64,000 nt of DNA from positions 372,001-436,000 of the forward strand of contig NZ_JAMTCO010000006.1 in the NCBI RefSeq assembly GCF_024171925.1, read 5' to 3'. Origin of the DNA: Actinokineospora diospyrosa (GTDB taxonomy: Bacteria > Actinomycetota > Actinomycetes > Mycobacteriales > Pseudonocardiaceae). Positions 18,122 through 28,182 of the stretch are shown here, piece after piece; the stretch's first letter is position 1; each line of letters starts with the position of its first letter. The position numbers and the translations under genes were made by a program. Under the pieces are notes generated by a model. That model ran no database searches and had not been told where the DNA came from. It worked only from the letters and a program-made list of their open reading frames with translations.

Positions 18122-19393
18122 GTGAGTGGGAAGACGTCCGCTGATTCGTCCACCGCGCACGGGTCGCTGTGGCGGGACCGCGACTTCATGTCGCTCTGGA
18201 CCGGTCAAACGGTCAGTGATCTCGGGTCGGCCATGACGGTCTTGGTGTTGCCGTTGATCGCCGTCACCGCGTTGGACGCGTCGACCACCGAAGTCGGGCT
18301 GCTCGGTGCCGCCGCGACAGTGGCGTGGTTGCTCGTTCCGCTTCCGGCGGGTGCCCTGGTCGACCGGGTGGCGAAGCGGCGGCTGATGGTGCTCTGCGAT
18401 GTTGTCCGGTGTGTTGTGGCTGCGGCGGTGCCAGTGGCGGCGGTGCTCGGTGGGTTGCACATCGGGCACCTGGTCGTGGTGGCGTTCCTGCTCGGGACGT
18501 TCGCCGTGGTGTTCGAGGTGTCTTGGCAGAGCTACGTTCCCGAGTTGTTGCCCACGAACCGATTGACCGATGGCATCAGCCGGATCGCGACGACGAACGC
18601 TGTCGCCGCCGTGGTCGGGCCCAGCTTGGCCGGACTGGCGATCCTGCTGGTACCTGTCACGGGCGTGCTTCTGATCGACGCCGTGTCGTTCGCGGTCAGC
18701 GCCGCGACGCTGCTGTTCATCCGGGCCAAGGACCGTCCTGCGCCATCGCGGAAGCTGGACGTCCGGGAGCAGCTGCTGGGTGGGCTGAGGTTCGCCTGGA
18801 ACCACCCGGTGCTGCGCCGCGTGGTCGCCTGCAGCGCCACGGCGAACTTCTTCGACGCGATCACGACCACGCTGGTCGTCGTCTTCCTCGTGCGGGACTT
18901 GGGCGCGTCCAGTTCGACCACGGGCATCGTGTTGGGGATCGGCGCCGCCGGGGGAGTGGTCGGGGGACTGCTCGTCCGCCGGCTCGCCGCCCGCGTGGGG
19001 GAGTCCCGCCTGCTCTGGCTGGGAAAGCTCTCCGTCGGCTGGCTGACCGCGCTGATCCCGTTCGCCCCCAACGGCCCCGGCGTGCTCATGGTCTCCATTG
19101 GACTGTTCGCCAACAGCTCCTGCGTTGTCCTGTACAACGTCCTGCAGATCACCTACCGCCAGTCGGTCTGCCCGCCGGAGCTGCGCGGCCGGATGAACGC
19201 CGCCATCCGCTGGACCATCCGCGGCGTGATCCCGATCGGGAGTCTCCTCGCGGGCCTCCTCGGCGACGCGGTGGGCCTGCGGCCGGTTCTGCTCGTGTCC
19301 GCCCTGGGTGCGTGGCTCGCGGTCGGTTGGGTGTTCTTCTCGCCGCTACGACGAATGCGCGACCTGCAGGCTGAGCTCACTTCTCCCAGATAG
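18122..19393 (+). CDS. MFS transporter (drug/siderophore exporter type)
   Basis: This 423-residue membrane protein has about 12 hydrophobic segments. The loop after segment 2 carries GALVDRVAKRRLM, matching the MFS motif A; the second half begins near RRVVACSATANF. It resembles the enterobactin-exporter/efflux subgroup common in actinobacteria. The start is GTG 18122 with GGGGGAG upstream. It may export a small molecule; no ligand is evident. The 3' end overlaps the convergent methyltransferase gene by 17 bp. Confidence 0.87.
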   Translation: MSGKTSADSSTAHGSLWRDRDFMSLWTGQTVSDLGSAMTVLVLPLIAVTALDASTTEVGLLGAAATVAWLLVPLPAGALVDRVAKRRLMVLCDVVRCVVAAAVPVAAVLGGLHIGHLVVVAFLLGTFAVVFEVSWQSYVPELLPTNRLTDGISRIATTNAVAAVVGPSLAGLAILLVPVTGVLLIDAVSFAVSAATLLFIRAKDRPAPSRKLDVREQLLGGLRFAWNHPVLRRVVACSATANFFDAITTTLVVVFLVRDLGASSSTTGIVLGIGAAGGVVGGLLVRRLAARVGESRLLWLGKLSVGWLTALIPFAPNGPGVLMVSIGLFANSSCVVLYNVLQITYRQSVCPPELRGRMNAAIRWTIRGVIPIGSLLAGLLGDAVGLRPVLLVSALGAWLAVGWVFFSPLRRMRDLQAELTSPR

Positions 19394-20132
19394 AAACGTG
19401 TTTGGTGCTCGTGGCGGTGAACTCCGAGCGGTCCCAGTCCGCCCAGCGGTGCTTCAGGCGCATGCCCGCGATCCGGGCCATCAGGTCCATCTCCGCGGGC
19501 CACGCGTACCGGAAGGGAACCCGGAGGAACCGCCCCGTCCCGTCCGGCGACACGGTGACGTGGTTCGACGTGAACTCCTGCGTGGCGACGTCGTACTGGT
19601 CGAACCCCACGTAGCCACTATCCGGCGAGATCGCGAAGGGCACGACGTCCTGCCCGGGTGGCAGTCGGCGCAGGTCGGGTAGCCCCACCTCGATGAGGAA
19701 CAACCCACCCGGCCGCAGGTGCGCGGCCGCATTGCGGAAGACCTCGACCTGTCCGTCCTGTGTGGTCACATTGCTGATGGTGTTGTACACCAAGTACACC
19801 AACGAGAACTCGCCATCCACACGCGTGGACGTCATGTCCCCGATCGTGACCGCGACCGCGTCCCCACCCGGCCTACCCGGGATCCGAGCCGCCATCGCCC
19901 GGCTCAACTCAATCCCGCTGACCGACACCCCCCGCCCCGCCAACGGCACAGCGATCCGCCCGGTCCCGACCGCGAACTCCAGCACCGGCCCATCCGCCAA
20001 CCCCTCCAGCACATCCACCACCGGCGTCACCGCCTCGGCCCCGTTCGCACCCCCAGGCCCGTCATAGCCCGCCGCCACACTCTCCGGAAACCAACCATCC
20101 GCCGGGTCATCGCCCGCGCTCACAGCAATCAC
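19377..20132 (-). CDS. Class I SAM-dependent methyltransferase
   Basis: This 251-residue protein has SAM motif I (VLEFAVGTGRIAVPLA, about residues 50-65), an acidic loop after strand 2 (GIELSRAM), and motif IV/V (LVYLVYNTISNV, LRPGGLFLIEVG). That order is the typical class I fold (Methyltransf_25-like). The substrate is unknown. The N-terminal GWFPESVAAGYDGPGG is common in actinobacterial members. It converges on and overlaps the MFS gene. Confidence 0.85.
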   Translation of the reverse strand: MIAVSAGDDPADGWFPESVAAGYDGPGGANGAEAVTPVVDVLEGLADGPVLEFAVGTGRIAVPLAGRGVSVSGIELSRAMAARIPGRPGGDAVAVTIGDMTSTRVDGEFSLVYLVYNTISNVTTQDGQVEVFRNAAAHLRPGGLFLIEVGLPDLRRLPPGQDVVPFAISPDSGYVGFDQYDVATQEFTSNHVTVSPDGTGRFLRVPFRYAWPAEMDLMARIAGMRLKHRWADWDRSEFTATSTKHVSIWEK

Positions 20133-20306
20133 GCCGATCGACGCTACTCCCGTCCCGCGTACTCCTCACCCCGTTTTCCACGCCCGGCGAACCGTCTACC
20201 CTTTCGCCCCAGCTCAGCCCGCCAGGACCGGTCGCGGTCGGTCCGCCGCCACTTCCCAGCCTCGGCGCACTGCTCGTCAGCGACAACGGAGCCGTGCCAG
20301 ATCGGG

Positions 20307-20777
20307 TCACCTGGATGGCGCGTCCGGGCAGGCGGCCGCCAACCTCGCCCGCAGCAGCGAGTAGTCTCCCGCGTTCCTCGGTGCCACCTCGGCCATGTCG
20401 GCGAAGAACCTGTCTCCCGCGGCTTTCAGGGCGGCCACGAAGTCCCCGCGGTCCACACTGGACCGCCGAACGGCCGCGCCCGCTCGGCTGGTCACCTCGA
20501 CCCGGCCGTGCCTCGCCTCGAACGAGAGCTCGATCGGCTGGTCGGGGAAGTAGGTCGACACCCGCGGTGCCGTCGTGAACTCTTCGAGCATGGTGACGAT
20601 GTAGGCCCACAGCTGGTCCACGTAGTCCCACATGGACTGGTCGATGATCTCCTTGCCGTTGAGCCGCAGTTCGATGGCGCCCTCGATGTGCGTCGGCACC
20701 GGTGGTGTCCAGGCACACCCGGCTACCGGGCGGAACTCGCCGCCCGGTAGCCGGAGGTAGGATTCGACCTCGATCAC
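20307..20777 (-). CDS. Putative immunity protein for the RHS-Hint toxin
   Basis: A 156-residue soluble protein starts at GTG 20777, overlapping the toxin stop by 4 bp (GTGA). That coupling is the usual arrangement for polymorphic toxin and immunity pairs. It begins VIEVESYLRLPGGEF and contains WTPPVPTHIEGAIEL and DQSMWDYVDQLWAYIV. No catalytic motif is visible. I do not recognise the family with certainty. The immunity role is inferred from position and coupling only. Confidence 0.7.
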   Translation of the reverse strand: MIEVESYLRLPGGEFRPVAGCAWTPPVPTHIEGAIELRLNGKEIIDQSMWDYVDQLWAYIVTMLEEFTTAPRVSTYFPDQPIELSFEARHGRVEVTSRAGAAVRRSSVDRGDFVAALKAAGDRFFADMAEVAPRNAGDYSLLRARLAAACPDAPSR

Positions 20778-23700
20778 GGTGTGGAGGGTACCGGGTAGAA
20801 CTGGCCGACTCGCCCGTTGTTGAGGCCAACCACGTACTCTTGGCCGTTGACCTTGCCGCGGACCTGGTACATGCCGCGGGATCCGCGGGTGGCCAGCGTG
20901 TCGCGGTTCTGGCTGAGCACGTTGCTGACGGTGTCCTGGACGTCGTTCACCGACATCTTCCGGTCGAGGAAGGTCTGCGTCGCCTTCACCGAGCCGTTCC
21001 AGTAGGTCGGGTGGTGGCGGGTGAGGATGTGGTCCATCCCCCGCTTGTCGAGCAGGAACGACTGGTTGCCGAACATGTACCGCTTGCTCGTCCAGTCGCG
21101 CAGGACAGTCAGGCAGTTGTGCACCAGGACCGGGGTGTCGCCCGCCAACACGTGGTAGGTGTGCCGGGTGTCCACGGTCAGGTCGTAGGTGCGCGCCACC
21201 ATCGTGCGGACGCTGGTCGAGGTGACCGCCGCACCACCGCCGGGCGACTGGAGGGGATCGCCCACGACCAGTTCGTCCGCGCGCACCCAGACACGTTTGG
21301 CCGAGTCGAACACGAGGTGGTGGTCGGTGACCACGACCTCCCCGGTGCCGACACCTAGAGCGACGTAGCGGGTGTCCTTGTCGGTGATGTGCAGCGCGGT
21401 GACCGCGTGCGACTCGAGTGCGCCGCCCGGTGCCGCGCTGGCCACCACGTCGCCGACCTCGACGTCCTCGATGGCCTTGGTGCTGCCGTCGGCCATCAGG
21501 ACCCGGGTGCCACCGACGAAGCTGTTGCACGCCGCCGGGATGATGTTCTTGCCGTAGCTCTCGGCCAGTTCCGAGAGCACGGCGCGCTCGCCGGTGCGCA
21601 CCAGGGACTTGGCGAACTTGTTCAGCTTGCCGAACGGGATGAAGTCCAGCGGGGCGGTGATGCAGGCGGCGCTGTCCTGCCCCGAGAGGCACATGAACGC
21701 GTCGTAGCCGGGCAGCAGTTGCAGGAGCACCTGGTTGTCGGTGTCGAGCAGGCCCTGCGCGAAGGACTCGAGGCAGAACGCCTCGGGCCCGGAGGTCATG
21801 CTGCCGCCGCCGCAGATCCGCTCCGCCCAGTGGTGGATGGCGAGCCCGTACTCGTTCTCCTGGTAGTCGCGCAGCGGGTAGCGCTCCTTGAGCTCCTTGA
21901 AGGTCGGGACGACGACGTCGGCGATCTTGGGCTGCTTCGACCGGTCGGTGTTCCTGCCCGTCAGGAACTCCTCGACCTCCTTCTCCTCGCGCCGCTCCGC
22001 ATCCGACGAGCACACCGCGCGCCCGGTCGAGCAGCCGACGCTGGTGTTGGCGGGTGAACCGGCGGCGCACCCGTCGCAGAACAGGCCCGTGGGGTCGGAG
22101 TGCGTCGTGGGGTTGTTGCTCGCGTACCCGTAGCCGGTCCAGGACTGCGGGTCCGCCGGGTCCAGCACCGGGTCGACCGAGGCGAAGCGGCCGAGCGCCG
22201 GGTCGTACTGCCGGGCGCCCACGTCGACCAGGCCGGTGGTGGCGTTGGTCGGCTTGTCCAGGAAGCCGTGGTTGTCCGCCCACGGGCCGCCTTGCACCGC
22301 GCCGATCGGGTTGCCGTAGGGGTCCATCTCCCGGCGCGTCTCCGCGAAGCCCACGGCCGACACCGACACCTGGGCGGTGCCGTGCTGGTCACCGTGCAGG
22401 TACTCCGGCGAACCGCTGCCCACCCGGCGGGCGACCTTGGTGCCGTTGTGGGTGTAGTACCGCGTGCCGGTGATCGTGCCGGTCGCGGTGTCGCGGGCGA
22501 ACTCCTGGCCCGGCAGGTAGAGGATCACCTTGCCCGGTTCGCGGCGGACGAGCTGGGTGCCGTCGGCGTCGTAGGTGTAGGTGGTGTCGCCCGCGGGTGA
22601 CTGGACCCGCTTGAGCCGGTTGTTCTCGGTCCAGGTCAAGGTGTGGACGGTGCCGTTGATGTCGCGGCTGGTGGTGTTGCCCGCGTTGTCGTAGGCGAAA
22701 CTGCTGCCCGTGTTGCCACCGGGGCCCGTGGTCGAGGTCGAGGTCAGCGCGTGCGGGCGGGCACCGGCCGCGGCGGGGTAGGTGTAGGTCGTGGTGGTGT
22801 CCGCTTGGCCGATGCCGTGCCGGGTCTGGCCGGTGCGCAGGCCGTTCGCGGTGAACGTCCACGACGTCCAGTACGGGTCCGGGCCGCCGACGTTCGTCGC
22901 CCCCGGTGTGGTGCTCGGCTGGCCCGCGCACCCGTCGGTCGCCGTCCACGCGGTGGACAGCCGGTTCAGGGCGTCGTAGCCGAAGCACTGGGTGCGGCTG
23001 GTGTTCGCGGGTACGCCACCGCGGGTGTTGACGATCTTGAGGAGGTTGCCCGCCGGGTCTCGGGTGTAGGTGAGGTCGTCCACCAGCGGGTTGGCCCGCT
23101 GCACCGAGAGGTTGGTGTGGTTGATCGCGTGCGTGCGCGGGTCGCGTTCGAAGGTCAGCGTGCCCGCGTTCGAACCCGAGCTGAGCAGGTACTGCGACTC
23201 CTCGCCGACCGGGCTGTAGCTCGTGCCGGACACGTAGTCCCACACGTTGCTGTAGGTCTCGGTCGGGCTCCCGTACCGGTTGAGCTTGATCGCGAGCGCT
23301 TCACCGGGGAGGCCGCCCTTGGTCGGCAGGGCGATCCCGGTCAGGTGGCCGGTGGTGGTGTAGGAGTAGGTCGTGGTGTAGAGGCCGTTGAGGCCGGTTT
23401 CTTGCGACGGGACCGACACGATGTTGTTCTGCGGCAGCCCGAGCGCGTTGTAGCCGCTGACCCCGACCTGGTAGTTGCCGTCCGCGGTGAAGCGGGTGGT
23501 CGAGGCGAGTTGGCCCGTGCCACCCGGTGCGGTGTCGAACACCCACGAAGCCAGCTTGGTCCTGGTGGCCGGTGCGGCCCCGCTGTACTCCGCCAGGCGC
23601 CTGCCCAGCACGTCGTAGTCGTAGCTGAGCACCTGTCCGCGCCCGTCGGTGGCGGTGGTGATCTGGTCGGCCAGGTCGTAGGCGCGCGTCGAGTGGCCCG

Positions 23701-26700
23701 CGTCCGGGTCGACGACCCCGGTCTGCCTGCCCAGGTAGTCGTACTCGAACTCCCACTTGTTGCCCGCCGTGTCCGTGCTGCGGTCCAGCCGTCCCGCCGC
23801 GTCGAAGCGGAACGTCGTGCTGACGGCGGTCCCGCCGGAGACCACGTTCCCGGTGACGGTGGGCTGGGTCTGGTAGCTGCGGGTCTCGACCTCCCGGCCG
23901 CGCGAGTCGGTGATGCTGGTCTTGGTGACGCCGCCGGTGGGCGGGAACACCGTCACCCGGTCGCCGCCGTGGACGGTGGTCGTGGTCGCCTTGAGCGTGG
24001 TGCCCTGGTAGTCGGCTGTCTGGATGACCCGGCCCGCGGCGTCGTAGGAGGTCACCGTCCGGTCGTCGACCGAGGCGTCCGGGACCGAGATGACAGCGGT
24101 ACCGGGGATCCCGGTCGTGACGTAGCGGTTCTGGCTGCGGATCACCTGGCCGTGCGAGTCGTAGCTGAGGTGGCTCACCACCCGGTTGCTCACGCCCGTC
24201 GGGTCGCTGAGGTCGTCGGCCTGGGTCTGCAGTTGCTGGCCGAACGCGTCGAAGAGGCTGATCTTGGTGACGTAGTTGGTGCCCGTGCCGTAGTCGACCA
24301 GGCCCCGCGAGGTCACCGCGAGCGGCCCGTCGGCGCGCAGCAGGTAGCTGAACTCGCTGTTGGCGCTCTCGCCGCCCGCCTTGGAACGACCCGGCTTCCA
24401 CACGGCCGTGACCCGGCCGAAGCTGTCGTGCGTGGCATCGGTGCGCCTGCCCGCCACGTCGACCATCGCGGTGGTCGATCCACGCGCGGGATCGAGGGTG
24501 ACGGTCGCGGTCTGGTTCTTCGCGTTCGTGGTGGTGAACTGGCTGAGGATGCCGCCTTCGGCAGGGGTGTAGGCGGTCGTTGCCTCACGCAGGAGTGCGT
24601 CCTTGCGGGAGACCACCCGACCGGTGAGGTCGTAGGTCGCGGTGTCGGTGGTCTGGAAGTCGGTCGCGTTGGCGACGGCGGTTTCGGTCTTGGTGAGGTT
24701 GCCGCGACCGGCGACCACGCCGAGGGTGCTCTGGCCGTCGAAGTACTGCCGGGTCGACTCGACGACCGGCGCGGGCGCGGTGACCGGGCCGGTGGTCGGG
24801 CAGGCCGCGGTGGACTTCCAGCTCTGCGCGACCCGATCGCGGATCCACGCCGCGGTGTCGTCGGCGTAGGCGAACGTGGCGCACTGGTCGGTTGTGGCGT
24901 CCGCGGCCGAGGTGGTGGCGACCACGCGGCCGAGCGCGTCGTAGCGGTGGATCTCCGACGTCGTGCGGACGCCACCCGCGGCGAGATTGGTGATCTCGCG
25001 GGTGCGGGCGGTCTGCACGATGTCGGCGGTGGCTGCGGCCAGCCCCGTTCGGGCGCGCGTCGCGGTGGTGGCGATCTTCACCGGCTCGGTCACAGCGGTG
25101 CTCAACTGGGCGCCGCCGGAACCGAGGAAGGTCTGCTCCTCGTGCGCGACACCGGCGAAGAGGGCGTCGTCGACGTAGGTTTCGCCGAGCGAGTTGGTGA
25201 CCGATGCCGTCCGCTGCTGGTTGCCCGGCAGCGTGTCGCCGTGCATCCCGCGGAAGTAGGTCGTCCTGGTGAGCCGCTGCGCGTCCGGGGCCCCGCTTCC
25301 GGTGAAGCTCGGGTCCCCGGTGCGGACCTCGACCTGGGCGTAGCCGCGGAACTGCCCGTAGGTCCGGTGCGCGGGCTTGACCAGTTCGTTGTCGTCGAAG
25401 TGCCAGGCCGGGGTGCCGAGGTAGGCGTAGTCCGACCGCCGGGTGGGGGACAGGCCGTTGCCGTCCTGCACCAGGACCTGGCTCACCGGGTAGATGTGGA
25501 AGTAGTCCAGCACCGGGTTCGGGTTGAGCGGCAGGTGCCAGTACACGGGGTAGCAGCGCTTGGTGTTGGTCGCCGGGGCGGCGGGCACCGTGCTCGCCGT
25601 GCACTCGACCGGCAGGTACGAGACCAGGTAGTGGGCGCCGGTCTCGGTGTTGATGCCGGTCAGCCGCCAGTGGGCCATGGCAGGCTGGTTGTTGTACCCG
25701 CTGACCCGGTTGTCCAGGAGTTGGCTGGTGAAGGTGACCGGCGCCATCGCGGTGCCGACGCCCGCGCTGTCGTGGGCGGTGCGGACAAGGCCGTCCAGCC
25801 GCAGTTCCGGGTCGCCCGTGCTCGGGAAGGCATGCGTGAGCGCGTAGCTGTCGACGGTCTTGGGGCCCGCGCCGACGTCGTACTTCGTGGTGATGGTGGT
25901 CAGCCGCTTGGTGGACCAGAAGCTGGGAGCGTGGTTGTTGCAGGTGGCACCAACCAGGCACTGCTGGTCCTGTGGGGTGTCCGGCCACTTGCTCGCGTTC
26001 GCGGCGGTGAACTGCGCCGGGTCGCAGGTGAATCCGCCCGCGGGCAGGCACCGCTCGGCGACGTCGAACCCGACCTGGGCCGGGACGGCGCCGTAGACCG
26101 AACCCGAGACCTTGCGCATCCCGTAGTCGATGCGCTTGAGCACGCCACCGCGGGTGTACTTCACGCCAGCGGTGCCCTTGTTGGCGCCGTAGTAGTTGCT
26201 CTCCGGCGTGTAGTAGTACAGAGCCGCGTTGCCGTGGGGATCCTCGACGTAGTCCAGGTTCCAACGCCAGGCCTGTGCGCAAGAGGACTGTGCGAATCCC
26301 GCGGCGTTGTAGCACGGGTCCCCGGATCGGGGGCCGTAGACCGGGACCGTCCAAGTGGAACCGGTGGTGTCCTGGTTGGTGCGGCCGGGACCGGCGTCGC
26401 GCCCGAAGTAGTACTGGACGCCTTCGGTCGTGGTGACTCGCCAGTGCTCACCGTTGCGCGCGCCGTTGGCCACGCCGGTCAGCAACTCCACCCGGGTCCC
26501 GTCGTCCGAGGCCGGGCGCCAGCTGCCGTCGGCGTCGTTGCGCACCAACGAGGTGGCGCGACCACCCAGGTTCATCGACACGATGTGCCCGGCCCAGCAC
26601 AGGTCACCGGTCTGACTGGCCTGCGGCAGGGTCGTGTCGTCGGCACAGGAGCGGTAGGTCCGTTCGATGTAGCCCGGGGAGTACGACCACCCCTGGCCGA

Positions 26701-27661
26701 TCCAGGAACCCTGGTTGTTGGTCGCCGCAGTGCGGCCGTCGACGCTCGCCGAGCTGTAGCCCAGGTTGATCGACGGCAGGACCGACGTGCCCGCGGCGAT
26801 CGGCGGCACGGTGATCGGGTATGACCAGGTGAACCCACCGGTGTTCCCGGTGACGCCCCAGGTGTTGGCCGGGCTGAGCGAGCTCGCGCTGAACGCGCCG
26901 TTGCTGCCATCCGCGTCGGCGGCGGCCGCCAACACGGTCGCGCCTGCCGCTGAGCGGTCGCGGCCCTCGGCGGTGATCGGGAGCGTGGCGGTCACCGTCT
27001 GGTTGGCGACGTCGTTGCTGGAGGGCACCGGCGTCCGGGTCTGGCAGGAAGCGACCTGGGGTGTGCTCAACGCACATGCGGGCAACCGGACCAGGCGCAG
27101 CCTGCTGCCCAGGTCAGCCCCACCCGCGTGGCGGAACGAGGAGTAGTCGAGGGACACGGTCGCGGAGTCGATGTCACCGGCCGACGGGCGCACTGCGAGG
27201 ACCACGGCGGTTCCCGTGCGCTCGGCGACGGAACGGGCGGCGACCTCCACGCGCACCGCGGGCTTCGGCGTCTTGGCGCTGGGCCCAGCCGCGACCCGGA
27301 CTGGCAAGGCCCCGGCCTGGCGAGCTCGCGCGCTGCTCGCCCCGCGTTCGGCGGCGTTCCTACCCCCGGGCGCTGTTGCCTCGGTGCCGAGAACCACCTC
27401 GGCGACCCCCGCGGCAGGCCACGTCGTCCCGGCACGGGAGGTGGGTTGGGCCGCCTGCACCGTCCGGCCGGTGTTCACCGGAACGACCTGGTGTGCGATC
27501 ACCTTCTCCCGAGGTGGTGCGGGCAGCTTCGACGCCGCGGCCGCCGACGGGGCAGGCGCGATGGCCGCGAGTGCCGAGGCGACCATGGCCACCAACAGGG
27601 CGAACAGCAACAGCCGGGTCGGTGGAAGGTGGACGTGATGAACCTGTGATTTGTCCCGCAT
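20774..27661 (-). CDS. Secreted RHS/YD-repeat polymorphic toxin with Hint domain
   Basis: From ATG 27661 the protein has 2,295 residues; an in-frame ATG at 27721 is less likely. It starts with a Sec signal peptide (PPTRLLLFALLVAMV, cut near AAAA). A long N-terminal beta-rich region (SpvB/RHS-type, GNTGGFTWSYPITVPP) and many YD repeats follow (YDALGR, YDAAGR). The RHS core ends with DPTGL near residue 1862. A pre-toxin region contains DFIPFGKLNK. A Hint autoprocessing domain runs from Cys ~2045 (CNSFVGGTRVLMADGS) to VHNC ~2183. The last ~113 residues are a small toxin tip with HILTRHHPTYWNG, QNRDTL and NNGRVGQFYP, possibly a BECR-type RNase. The Hint domain should cleave at VHN|C and release the tip. 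The gene probably serves contact-dependent competition. Confidence 0.88.
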   Translation of the reverse strand: MRDKSQVHHVHLPPTRLLLFALLVAMVASALAAIAPAPSAAAASKLPAPPREKVIAHQVVPVNTGRTVQAAQPTSRAGTTWPAAGVAEVVLGTEATAPGGRNAAERGASSARARQAGALPVRVAAGPSAKTPKPAVRVEVAARSVAERTGTAVVLAVRPSAGDIDSATVSLDYSSFRHAGGADLGSRLRLVRLPACALSTPQVASCQTRTPVPSSNDVANQTVTATLPITAEGRDRSAAGATVLAAAADADGSNGAFSASSLSPANTWGVTGNTGGFTWSYPITVPPIAAGTSVLPSINLGYSSASVDGRTAATNNQGSWIGQGWSYSPGYIERTYRSCADDTTLPQASQTGDLCWAGHIVSMNLGGRATSLVRNDADGSWRPASDDGTRVELLTGVANGARNGEHWRVTTTEGVQYYFGRDAGPGRTNQDTTGSTWTVPVYGPRSGDPCYNAAGFAQSSCAQAWRWNLDYVEDPHGNAALYYYTPESNYYGANKGTAGVKYTRGGVLKRIDYGMRKVSGSVYGAVPAQVGFDVAERCLPAGGFTCDPAQFTAANASKWPDTPQDQQCLVGATCNNHAPSFWSTKRLTTITTKYDVGAGPKTVDSYALTHAFPSTGDPELRLDGLVRTAHDSAGVGTAMAPVTFTSQLLDNRVSGYNNQPAMAHWRLTGINTETGAHYLVSYLPVECTASTVPAAPATNTKRCYPVYWHLPLNPNPVLDYFHIYPVSQVLVQDGNGLSPTRRSDYAYLGTPAWHFDDNELVKPAHRTYGQFRGYAQVEVRTGDPSFTGSGAPDAQRLTRTTYFRGMHGDTLPGNQQRTASVTNSLGETYVDDALFAGVAHEEQTFLGSGGAQLSTAVTEPVKIATTATRARTGLAAATADIVQTARTREITNLAAGGVRTTSEIHRYDALGRVVATTSAADATTDQCATFAYADDTAAWIRDRVAQSWKSTAACPTTGPVTAPAPVVESTRQYFDGQSTLGVVAGRGNLTKTETAVANATDFQTTDTATYDLTGRVVSRKDALLREATTAYTPAEGGILSQFTTTNAKNQTATVTLDPARGSTTAMVDVAGRRTDATHDSFGRVTAVWKPGRSKAGGESANSEFSYLLRADGPLAVTSRGLVDYGTGTNYVTKISLFDAFGQQLQTQADDLSDPTGVSNRVVSHLSYDSHGQVIRSQNRYVTTGIPGTAVISVPDASVDDRTVTSYDAAGRVIQTADYQGTTLKATTTTVHGGDRVTVFPPTGGVTKTSITDSRGREVETRSYQTQPTVTGNVVSGGTAVSTTFRFDAAGRLDRSTDTAGNKWEFEYDYLGRQTGVVDPDAGHSTRAYDLADQITTATDGRGQVLSYDYDVLGRRLAEYSGAAPATRTKLASWVFDTAPGGTGQLASTTRFTADGNYQVGVSGYNALGLPQNNIVSVPSQETGLNGLYTTTYSYTTTGHLTGIALPTKGGLPGEALAIKLNRYGSPTETYSNVWDYVSGTSYSPVGEESQYLLSSGSNAGTLTFERDPRTHAINHTNLSVQRANPLVDDLTYTRDPAGNLLKIVNTRGGVPANTSRTQCFGYDALNRLSTAWTATDGCAGQPSTTPGATNVGGPDPYWTSWTFTANGLRTGQTRHGIGQADTTTTYTYPAAAGARPHALTSTSTTGPGGNTGSSFAYDNAGNTTSRDINGTVHTLTWTENNRLKRVQSPAGDTTYTYDADGTQLVRREPGKVILYLPGQEFARDTATGTITGTRYYTHNGTKVARRVGSGSPEYLHGDQHGTAQVSVSAVGFAETRREMDPYGNPIGAVQGGPWADNHGFLDKPTNATTGLVDVGARQYDPALGRFASVDPVLDPADPQSWTGYGYASNNPTTHSDPTGLFCDGCAAGSPANTSVGCSTGRAVCSSDAERREEKEVEEFLTGRNTDRSKQPKIADVVVPTFKELKERYPLRDYQENEYGLAIHHWAERICGGGSMTSGPEAFCLESFAQGLLDTDNQVLLQLLPGYDAFMCLSGQDSAACITAPLDFIPFGKLNKFAKSLVRTGERAVLSELAESYGKNIIPAACNSFVGGTRVLMADGSTKAIEDVEVGDVVASAAPGGALESHAVTALHITDKDTRYVALGVGTGEVVVTDHHLVFDSAKRVWVRADELVVGDPLQSPGGGAAVTSTSVRTMVARTYDLTVDTRHTYHVLAGDTPVLVHNCLTVLRDWTSKRYMFGNQSFLLDKRGMDHILTRHHPTYWNGSVKATQTFLDRKMSVNDVQDTVSNVLSQNRDTLATRGSRGMYQVRGKVNGQEYVVGLNNGRVGQFYPVPSTP

Positions 27662-28182
27662 TACCTCACCCCAGTGAGAATCGCCCCAGATCACTGCAAA
27701 CAGTGCGGTACTCAACCACACGGAGAACGTGCCGAGAATCCCCTAAATGGAGTGGGCGCTTGCCGGCCTGGCCATTGGACTGGTTAGCCTGTGGTGCGCC
27801 TCTGGAGGTTCGCGCACTTCCGGGCGTGTCGGCTTTCCGCTATGATCGCCGATCGCGCGAGGCGCTTGACCTGGCTCTACTTTCGACCGGGACGCCAGCA
27901 GTGCTCGTCACGAGAGGGCTGTTCGAGGCATCCAGGGCGGAGATTTACCTTTCTTCGATTATTCTGGTCGGGCCCTCACGGAATTCTGCCGGTGTCATCC
28001 TGCCGGTGTTCCGGGGTTGCCATTTCGATCATTGTGTGCCCCAAAAGGCTTTCGTCTCAATCTCGACGTTGTCTGCCGCGGGGGCTTCGGATCGTTGCCC
28101 GGCAGCGTGGCGCGATGCCAAGACCTCTTCGGTAGCTCCACGTTGACCGGCGGGCGGCGCGGTCTGGAGTTGTTTGGTGCGC
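27662..28182. other. Intergenic stretch upstream of the RHS toxin
   Basis: About 520 bp with locally lower G+C than the flanking genes and no supported gene. It must hold the promoter of the leftward toxin gene. Short open frames have no domain and poor third-position bias. A GGTGAGG site precedes the toxin ATG. Confidence 0.5.

Noticed and set aside
22643-26824. 1,393-codon plus-strand open frame inside the RHS toxin
   Set aside because: It mirrors the YD repeats on the other strand and shows no domain.
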